Assembly: GCA_013695055.1 (NCBI GenBank)
Contig: JACDBF010000008.1
Span: forward strand, 1-19,862
Source: Actinomycetota bacterium
GTDB lineage: Bacteria > Actinomycetota > CADDZG01 > WHSQ01
Length of the DNA stretch: 19,862 bases
Direction of reading: 5' to 3'
Part shown: positions 15,057-19,862 of the stretch, piece by piece
How positions within the stretch are numbered: position 1 is the first letter of the stretch
Layout of the letters: every line of letters begins with the position of its first letter
Translations under genes and position numbers: made by a program
The notes under the pieces: generated by a model
Told to the model about the DNA's origin: nothing
The model's database searches: none
The model's input: only the letters and a program-made list of their open reading frames with translations

Positions 15057-17569
15057 GAGCAAATGATTATATTTGCCGAGTGGGTGAGGAGTGGCGCTAT
15101 GCGCCATCTGACACCCGCTCGGCGAGAGAGCTCCCCTAGAATGCCCACTTCGCCCGGATGGCGGAACGGCAGACGCGGTGCCCTCAAAAGGCATTGTCCG
15201 AAAGGGCGTGCGGGTTCGAATCCCGCTCCGGGCACCAAGCAGGGCGGGGAGCTCTCAGACCTAGGCCTCGCGAGGGCCTCTCTCACGCTCTTGAGGAGAT
15301 CCTCGGCCCGAAAAGGCTTGGCCAGATAGTGCTCGATGTCGCTCAGGCCCCGTTCGCTGATCACGTCGTGGGGATAGCCCGACATGAACAGCGTCTTGAT
15401 TCCGCCCCTCAGGGCCTCGAGCCGCTCGGCCACGACCTTTCCGGACATGCCCGGCATGACCACGTCGGTGACGAGCAAGTGGATGGGGCCGGGATGTAGA
15501 CGCGCGCACTCGATCGCGTCCGGGCCCCCGTTTGCGGCCAGGACCTCGTAATCCTGTCGCTCGAGAACTCGCTTGACGAGACCCAGAAGGGCCGGTTCGT
15601 CTTCCACCACCAGGATCGTCTCCGCCCCAGGAGCCCTTTCCGGCGTGGGCGCAGCATCCGGCCGGTCGTCGACATCCATCTCGACCGCGGGGAAGTAGAC
15701 GGTGAGGGCCGTCCCCTTGCCGCTGGGCTTGGAGTCGATGGCGATGGCGCCTCCGGCCTGGGCGACGATCCCGTGAACGGTCGAGAGGCCTAGGCCGGTG
15801 CCCGCGCCCACCGGCTTGGTGGTGAAGAAGGGTTCGAACACTTGGCTCCTTATGTCCTCAGGAATGCCATGCCCGCTGTCCGTAACCCTCAGGCAGGCGT
15901 AGTCGCCGGGCTCGAGTCCCAGCTTGAAGGCGCAGGCGTCATCCACTTGGTCGTTGAAGGTGGCGATGGAGAGCTCGCCGGACAAAGGCATGGCGTCGCG
16001 CGCGTTCACGGCCAGGTTCATGATGACTTGCTCGAGATGATTGGGATCCATCTTGATCGGGCGAACGTTCGGGATGAGATCCATGTCTAACCTGATGTGC
16101 TCACCGATTGTCGGTCCGAGAAGCTTTTGGAAACCGGAGATGACCTCGTTGAGGTCGACGACCTGCGTGCGCGCGACTTCCTTGCGGGAAAAGGCCAGCA
16201 GCTGACGCGTCAGGTTCGCGGCTCTCTCCGAGGCCTTGACGATCTCGTGTGCATCATCGCCACGTTGGTCGCCGGCGTCGAAGCTCTCGAGGATGAGGCT
16301 CGCATAGTTCTGAATGACCGACAGGAGGTTGTTGAAATCGTGAGCGACTCCTCCGGCGAGCCTTCCGATGGCCTCCATCTTCTGCGATTGCCTGAGCTGG
16401 CCCTCGAGACTGTGCCGCTCGGTCGTATCGCGGTAGTTCACCACGATTCCCTCTACGCTCGGTATGCCGAGTTGATTGCTCGCGATCATCTCGAGCCAGC
16501 GCCACGATCCATCGCCGTGGCGGGCGCGCACTTGAGCTTCCAAGCCACCCTCGGCCCCCCTTAGGGCACGCTCGAAAAGCCGCCGCGCTCTGGGGCGGTC
16601 TTCGGGATGGACGAGCTCAAAGCCGGCTTTGCCGAGCATGGCTTCGGTCGAGTGCCCCATGACCTTGTCCACGGAGGAGCTCACGTACGTCACAACGGCG
16701 GCCGCGTCGTAGATGACCACCACGTCGAGAGAGTTCTGGATGAGCGAACGAAAACGTTCTTCGCTGGCGCGCAGCGAAGCTTCCGCCTCCTTGCGCTCGG
16801 TGATGTCGTGCATAACGCCCTGGCCGTAGAGGAGGCGGCCGGCGGCGTCGCGCACCATGGTGGCCTCGTCGCGAAACCACAGGATGCGCCCATCGGTGGC
16901 GATCATCCGGTATTCGATGCTGAGTGGCCGGCCGGTGCGGACATGCTCCCAGGTGGCCGATTTGACGTCTTTGCGGTCATCGGGATGCGTTCCCGGCCAC
17001 CACATGTCCGTGCCGGCCATCACCAACTCGGGCGACAATCCCAAGAGCTCCTGGATTTGGGGGCTGATGTAGAGCGTCGTAGCGAAGTCGTCGGCTGCGT
17101 TCAGGATGTAGGTGATGGCGGGCAAGTTCTCGACCAGCGACCGGTAGCGGCCCAGGGCCTCGCCCAGCCGGCCCTCCGCGCTCTTGCGTTCGCTCACGTC
17201 CACGAACTGGGCAAAGAGGCGGAACGCACGATTCGACCGATCCTCGACTATGGACACGGCGATGCTCAGCCACATCGTCCGTCCGCCCGCATGGCGGCAG
17301 GGCTTCTCGAAGACGAATGGAGCTCGCATGGCATTGCCAAGCGATGCCGCCGCGTCGAAGACCTTGATGATGTCGTCCTCACCGGTGACGCCGTGGAGGG
17401 TCGAGCTCACAAGGTCGGTGCGGCTCCTCCCCAGCAGATCGCACAGCGCCGCATTGACCGTTATGAAGCGCCCCTCGAGGTCGAGCATGCCCATCCCAAT
17501 GACGGCCTCCTCGAAGGCGGGCATGGGCTCCGGCCCCACGAGCGTGCCTTCCTCGACGACTCGATCCAT
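15014..17569 (-). CDS. soluble hybrid histidine kinase (PAS-PAS-PAS-HisKA-HATPase-REC) with a questionable C-terminal tail
   Basis: Domains in order: PAS about 18-128, PAS+PAC about 141-262 (GQGVMHDITERKEAE), PAS+PAC about 270-386 (VVNYRDTTERHSLEG), a DHp helix with GGVAHDFNNLL and phosphoacceptor His410, a HATPase with N-box NLAVNARDAMP, G1 DSGHGIPED and G2 GAGTGLGLSTV, and a receiver at about 650-765 with Asp702 (TDVVMPGMSG) and Lys751 (LAKPF). There are no membrane helices, so it senses a cytoplasmic signal; phosphotransfer to its own receiver is expected, but no partner regulator is nearby. The receiver should end near residue 770 (REALARP, about 15262). The frame has no stop there and continues for about 80 residues through the exact antisense of tRNA-Leu to a TGA at 15014. 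The tail (VPGAGFEPARPF...) is a typical antisense-tRNA translation. The ATG at 17569 lacks a ribosome site. Confidence 0.85.
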   Translation of the reverse strand: MDRVVEEGTLVGPEPMPAFEEAVIGMGMLDLEGRFITVNAALCDLLGRSRTDLVSSTLHGVTGEDDIIKVFDAAASLGNAMRAPFVFEKPCRHAGGRTMWLSIAVSIVEDRSNRAFRLFAQFVDVSERKSAEGRLGEALGRYRSLVENLPAITYILNAADDFATTLYISPQIQELLGLSPELVMAGTDMWWPGTHPDDRKDVKSATWEHVRTGRPLSIEYRMIATDGRILWFRDEATMVRDAAGRLLYGQGVMHDITERKEAEASLRASEERFRSLIQNSLDVVVIYDAAAVVTYVSSSVDKVMGHSTEAMLGKAGFELVHPEDRPRARRLFERALRGAEGGLEAQVRARHGDGSWRWLEMIASNQLGIPSVEGIVVNYRDTTERHSLEGQLRQSQKMEAIGRLAGGVAHDFNNLLSVIQNYASLILESFDAGDQRGDDAHEIVKASERAANLTRQLLAFSRKEVARTQVVDLNEVISGFQKLLGPTIGEHIRLDMDLIPNVRPIKMDPNHLEQVIMNLAVNARDAMPLSGELSIATFNDQVDDACAFKLGLEPGDYACLRVTDSGHGIPEDIRSQVFEPFFTTKPVGAGTGLGLSTVHGIVAQAGGAIAIDSKPSGKGTALTVYFPAVEMDVDDRPDAAPTPERAPGAETILVVEDEPALLGLVKRVLERQDYEVLAANGGPDAIECARLHPGPIHLLVTDVVMPGMSGKVVAERLEALRGGIKTLFMSGYPHDVISERGLSDIEHYLAKPFRAEDLLKSVREALARPRSESSPPCLVPGAGFEPARPFGQCLLRAPRLPFRHPGEVGILGELSRRAGVRWRIAPLLTHSANIIICSCRSRGASPSSATG
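15060..15075 (-). promoter_or_regulatory. perfect TATAAT -10 box inside a small inverted repeat
   Basis: TATAAT on the minus strand occupies 15071-15066. The surrounding CAAAT-GATTAT-ATTTG (15060-15075) is a 5-base dyad, an AT-rich island in otherwise GC-rich DNA. It is placed for an almost leaderless transcript of the coiled-coil gene starting at 15056. A second dyad, TGGCGC-TAT-GCGCCA at 15092-15106, lies just upstream and could be an operator. No good -35 is seen. Confidence 0.6.
15137..15142 (+). promoter_or_regulatory. candidate -10 box of the tRNA-Leu gene
   Basis: TAGAAT (five of six to TATAAT) ends nine bases before the first base of the mature tRNA, giving a very short 5' leader. 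A CTGACA at 15108-15113 resembles a -35 but the 23-base spacing is too long, so only the -10 is proposed. Confidence 0.4.
15152..15237 (+). tRNA. tRNA-Leu (anticodon CAA), CCA end encoded
   Basis: The acceptor stem GCCCGGA (15152-15158) pairs with TCCGGGC (15227-15233), followed by discriminator A (the leucine identity base) and an encoded CCA. The D-stem is GCG/CGC. The anticodon stem GTGCC/GGCAT encloses the loop CTCAAAA with anticodon CAA at 15185-15187, which reads UUG codons. A long variable arm (TGTCC-GAAA-GGGCG) makes it class II, and the T-stem GCGGG/CCCGC encloses TTCGAAT. All arms pair well. It stands alone between the coiled-coil gene and the histidine kinase, on the opposite strand to both, and is overlapped by the open tail of the kinase frame. 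Confidence 0.97.
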
Positions 17570-17637
17570 GGCGTGGGTATCGGTTCCGGAAGGGGCGACC
17601 TGGAATTAGGGCTCGAGTCGGACGCGCCCGCGCGCGA

Positions 17638-17683
17638 GCGTCAGGGTCGCGGTTTGCGCTGCTTGGTGATCCTCACCTGACGC
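17638..17683 (-). repeat. nested inverted repeat / possible structured RNA between trpA and the kinase
   Basis: Outer arms GCGTCAGG and CCTGACGC (17683-17676 and 17645-17638 on the minus strand) are perfectly complementary. Just inside the first arm is GGTGA-GGA-TCACC (17677-17665), a 5-base hairpin sharing two bases with the outer arm, and a weaker GCG-CAAAC-CGC follows. Together they could fold as a small branched RNA directly behind the GGAGG-ATG. It matches no riboswitch class I can recall. No U-run follows, so it is not a simple terminator. Confidence 0.4.
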
Positions 17684-17685
17684 AT
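17641..17685 (-). CDS. possible 14-residue basic peptide with a strong ribosome binding site
   Basis: The ATG at 17685 has GGAGG six bases in front, the best Shine-Dalgarno sequence in this part of the window, and the frame ends at a TGA after 14 codons: MRQVRITKQRKPRP. The peptide has four Arg, two Lys and no acidic residue. It lies between trpA and the histidine kinase, 71 bases ahead of the kinase ATG, on the same strand. I do not recognise it. It could be a leader peptide that controls the kinase gene, an unannotated small protein, or chance. The nested inverted repeat spans nearly its whole coding sequence. Confidence 0.35.
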   Translation of the reverse strand: MRQVRITKQRKPRP

Positions 17686-17782
17686 GTCCGTCCTCCGGAT
17701 AGGGGCTAATACTCCAGATATCGGGCCAGACGGGCCCTCCATGAACCCCGCGACGCTAGGCACTTTTGCCGATCTTTTCGGT

Positions 17783-18571
17783 CTAGGAGGAGGACGCAAC
17801 GCCGTCCAGGGCGCTTCTCACGGACGACAGGAACGAGCCTGCAGCCTCAGCGCCCCGCTCCAGGATCAGCTGCACGACGGCCGAGCCGATCACGACCCCA
17901 TCCGCGGCGGCGGTCGCGGCGCGCGCCTGTTCGGGCGTCGATACCCCGATGCCCACACACACGGGGAGATCGGTGGCCTCCCGGCAGGCGGCGACGACGC
18001 GCCCGGCCCTCTCGGAAAGCTGGTCCCGGTGGCCGGTGACGCCCAAGGTCGAGACGGCGTAGACGAATCCCGTAGCGGTCGCGACGATGGCCTCGACACG
18101 TCGCGCCGACGAGGTCGGCGCCACTAGGGGGACCCACGCAAGCCCCCGATCGGCGGCACACGAGCGCAGGTTTTCGGATTCTTCGACGGGAAGATCCGGA
18201 ACGATGAGCCCACTGTAGCCCGACCGCGACAGCAGATCGCAGAACCGATCCTCGCCGAGATGGTGAATGGGGTTGTAATAGGTCATGACCAGCCGCGGAA
18301 CCTCGGAGTCCGGCTCGGCTCCCATCGCGACGGCCCGGAGGGGACCGACGCCGGCCCGGAGTGCGCGCTCGCCGGCCGCGGCGATGACGGGCCCGTCCAT
18401 GAGGGGGTCTGAGTACGGGATCCCAACCTCCACCGCGTCGCCCTGCGCGAGAAGGGCGTCGAGCGCTCCGGGAAAGCTCGAAGCGTCCGGCAACCCGGCC
18501 ATTAGGTAGGGCACGAGGAGCTTGTGCCCCTCCGCCCGGCGACTCTCGAGATGCTCTAGAAGGGCGGTCAC
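17783..18571 (-). CDS. trpA: tryptophan synthase alpha subunit
   Basis: The 262-residue TIM-barrel subunit splits indole-3-glycerol phosphate into indole and glyceraldehyde 3-phosphate. The catalytic acid Glu48 is in VEVGIPYSDPLMDGPVI, which also holds Asp59; other family marks are MTYYNPIHHLGEDRF, GLIVPDLPVEES, APTSSARRVEAI, YAVSTLGVTG and VCVGIGVSTPEQA with GSAVV for the phosphate site. Translation starts at a GTG overlapping the trpB stop by four bases (GTGA), so the alpha and beta subunits are coupled. It ends the trp block; 97 bases separate its stop from the tiny ORF on the same strand. No obvious strong terminator follows. Confidence 0.96.
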   Translation of the reverse strand: MTALLEHLESRRAEGHKLLVPYLMAGLPDASSFPGALDALLAQGDAVEVGIPYSDPLMDGPVIAAAGERALRAGVGPLRAVAMGAEPDSEVPRLVMTYYNPIHHLGEDRFCDLLSRSGYSGLIVPDLPVEESENLRSCAADRGLAWVPLVAPTSSARRVEAIVATATGFVYAVSTLGVTGHRDQLSERAGRVVAACREATDLPVCVGIGVSTPEQARAATAAADGVVIGSAVVQLILERGAEAAGSFLSSVRSALDGVASSS

Positions 18572-19743
18572 AGACCCAGCGACTCGGCGATGGTGGCGAC
18601 GTCCTTGTCCCCGCGCCCCGATAGGCCGACCAGAACGAGGTCCTCCTCATCGGAGCGGAGCACGTACGCGAGCGCGTGCGACGGCTCCAGCGCCGGGATG
18701 ATCCCCTCGGTGCGGCACAGAACCGAGAATGCCTCCACGGCCTCGGCGTCGGTCGCCGACTCGTAGGCGGCTCGGCCGCTGGCGGCCAGCCACGCGTGCT
18801 CGGGCCCGACGCCCGGGTAGTCGAGCCCCGCCGAGATGGAGTGGGCCTCGCTTATCAGGCCCTCATCGCCCTGCAGAATCAGGCTTCGGGCACCGTGGAG
18901 GACGCCCGGCCGTCCCCGGGTGATGGATGCGCCGTGCCTCTTCTCGAGCCCTTCCCCCGCGGCCTCGACGCCGATCAACCGAACCTCGTCGTCCCTGTAG
19001 AAGCCGCGAAACAGCCCGATCGCATTTGACCCGCCGCCGACGCAGGCGACGACGCGCGCCGGCAAGGCGCCACAAAGCTCGAGTGCCTGACGGCGCGCCT
19101 CCTCGCCGATGATCGTTTGCAAGGACGCAACCATCTCCGGGAATGGGTGGGGCCCCACGACCGAGCCGATTACGTAGTGGGTGTGCTCGACGTTTGTGAC
19201 CCAGTCGCGCAGAGCCTCATTGATAGCGTCTTTGAGAGTGGCCGATCCCGTCTCGACGGGCACCACCTCGGCCCCCAGCATCTGCATGCGCACGACGTTC
19301 AGGTGCTGGCGGGCGACGTCGACGGTGCCCATGTAGACGACGCACGGAAGTCCGAAGTAGGCCGCGGCGGTGGCGGTCGCGACGCCGTGCTGGCCGGCGC
19401 CCGTCTCCGCGATGATCCGCTCCTTTTTCATCCTCCTCGCGAGCAGCACCTGACCAAGTGTGTTGTTGATCTTGTGAGCGCCGGTGTGGGCAAGGTCCTC
19501 ACGCTTCAACACCACCCGCGCTCCCGCGCGCTCCGAAAAACGCGTCGCCTCGTAAAGAGGTGTGGGGCGGCCGGCCACCGTCGTGAGCAAGTCGTCGAGC
19601 TCGGCGCGATAAGTCGCGTCGTCGCGCGCGTCCTCCCAGGCGCGCTCGAGCTCGTCGAGCGCGCCCATGAGCGCTTCGGGCACATAGCGGCCTCCGAACT
19701 CGCCGAAGCGTCCCTGCCCGTCGGGAACGGGCCCCGTCTTCAT
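18568..19743 (-). CDS. trpB: tryptophan synthase beta subunit
   Basis: The 391-residue PLP enzyme condenses indole with serine to give tryptophan. The PLP lysine is Lys91 in HTGAHKINNTLGQVLLARR; ETGAGQHGVATATAAAYFG and the phosphate-binding CVGGGSNAIGLF are intact, as are the N-terminal GRFGEFGGRYVPE and EPSHALAY near the end. The length and motifs are those of TrpB1, the partner of TrpA, rather than the longer TrpB2. The ATG at 19743 overlaps the trpC stop by four bases (ATGA). The gene order trpC-trpB-trpA is common in Actinomycetota. Confidence 0.97.
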   Translation of the reverse strand: MKTGPVPDGQGRFGEFGGRYVPEALMGALDELERAWEDARDDATYRAELDDLLTTVAGRPTPLYEATRFSERAGARVVLKREDLAHTGAHKINNTLGQVLLARRMKKERIIAETGAGQHGVATATAAAYFGLPCVVYMGTVDVARQHLNVVRMQMLGAEVVPVETGSATLKDAINEALRDWVTNVEHTHYVIGSVVGPHPFPEMVASLQTIIGEEARRQALELCGALPARVVACVGGGSNAIGLFRGFYRDDEVRLIGVEAAGEGLEKRHGASITRGRPGVLHGARSLILQGDEGLISEAHSISAGLDYPGVGPEHAWLAASGRAAYESATDAEAVEAFSVLCRTEGIIPALEPSHALAYVLRSDEEDLVLVGLSGRGDKDVATIAESLGL

Positions 19744-19862
19744 TCGGTCCCGGCGAGCGCGCGCAGCTTGGCCTCGGGATCGGGCGCCGTGACCAGGGCC
19801 TCCCCCACCAAGACCGCGTGCGCGCCGGCCGCGCCCAGCGCCTCGACCTCCGATCTTCGCTC
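19740..19862 (-). CDS. trpC: indole-3-glycerol phosphate synthase, C-terminal end, runs off the right edge
   Basis: The last 40 codons are visible: SEVEALGAAGAHAVLVGEAL followed by VTAPDPEAKLRALAGTE and a TGA that overlaps the trpB start. The G-A-H-A-V-L-V-G-E-A-L segment is the phosphate-binding end of the TrpC barrel (family pattern GADAVLVGEALV), and position directly ahead of trpB supports it. TrpC makes indole-3-glycerol phosphate, the substrate of TrpA. A PRAI-type barrel (TrpF) is less likely given the EALV ending. Confidence 0.85.
   Translation of the reverse strand, partial: ERRSEVEALGAAGAHAVLVGEALVTAPDPEAKLRALAGTE

Noticed and set aside
15057..15194. N-terminal extension of the coiled-coil protein frame to 15194
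   Set aside because: It runs through the antisense of tRNA-Leu and across the TATAAT promoter, and the helical protein starts cleanly at MQIERSL.
17723..17737. Short inverted repeat GGGCC-N5-GGCCC downstream of trpA as a terminator
   Set aside because: Only five base pairs and no T-run on the minus strand; it is expected by chance in GC-rich DNA.
1..19862. CRISPR array, insertion sequence, prophage or integrative element
   Set aside because: No regular direct repeats, transposase, integrase or phage genes were seen; the tRNA-Leu has no adjacent integrase or recognised attachment-site duplicate.

Overview
The window is a high-GC bacterial chromosome segment. It most resembles the Actinomycetota, probably an uncultured or deep-branching member. 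Reasons are the gene content (DtxR/MntR-family regulator, family 5 uracil-DNA glycosylase, GH15 glucoamylase/trehalase-like enzyme, a liv cluster and trpCBA), the lipoprotein signal peptides followed by Gly/Ser-rich linkers, the many GTG starts with 1-8 base overlaps, and -10 boxes placed for leaderless transcripts. I see no phage, insertion sequence, CRISPR array or other clear mobile element. It reads as ordinary chromosome with several unusual local arrangements.

Left part (1-2796): the first ~86 codons of DNA polymerase I (minus strand) diverge from a DtxR/MntR-type metalloregulator (plus strand). A GH15 enzyme follows whose conserved N-terminus lies upstream of its first ATG.

Iron block (2806-7136, minus strand): transcribed as fbpA (lipoprotein) - fbpB (fused permease) - fbpC (ATPase) - ferritin, with gaps of 13-22 bases. 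One promoter-like sequence in front of fbpA has a perfect inverted repeat between and over its -35/-10 elements. This looks like an iron import-plus-storage operon under metal control, and the DtxR-family gene about 6.8 kb away is a natural candidate regulator.

Amino-acid block (7157-14650, minus strand): livK - hairpin - livH - livM - livG - livF - aromatic-L-amino-acid decarboxylase - family 5 uracil-DNA glycosylase. The genes after the hairpin are tightly packed. The 13-bp hairpin between livK and livH is probably an attenuator that favours binding-protein expression. The decarboxylase directly behind the transporter suggests that an imported hydrophobic or aromatic amino acid is decarboxylated, which is an inference.

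Right part (14781-19862): a small coiled-coil protein with a perfect TATAAT; tRNA-Leu(CAA) on the plus strand; a soluble PAS-PAS-PAS hybrid histidine kinase whose open frame has no stop until it has crossed the antisense of that tRNA; a 14-codon basic ORF with a strong ribosome binding site inside a nested inverted repeat; and trpA, trpB and the end of trpC with 4-base overlaps. No gene-free stretch exceeds 300 bases; the longest (17570-17782) holds the tiny ORF and the nested repeat.
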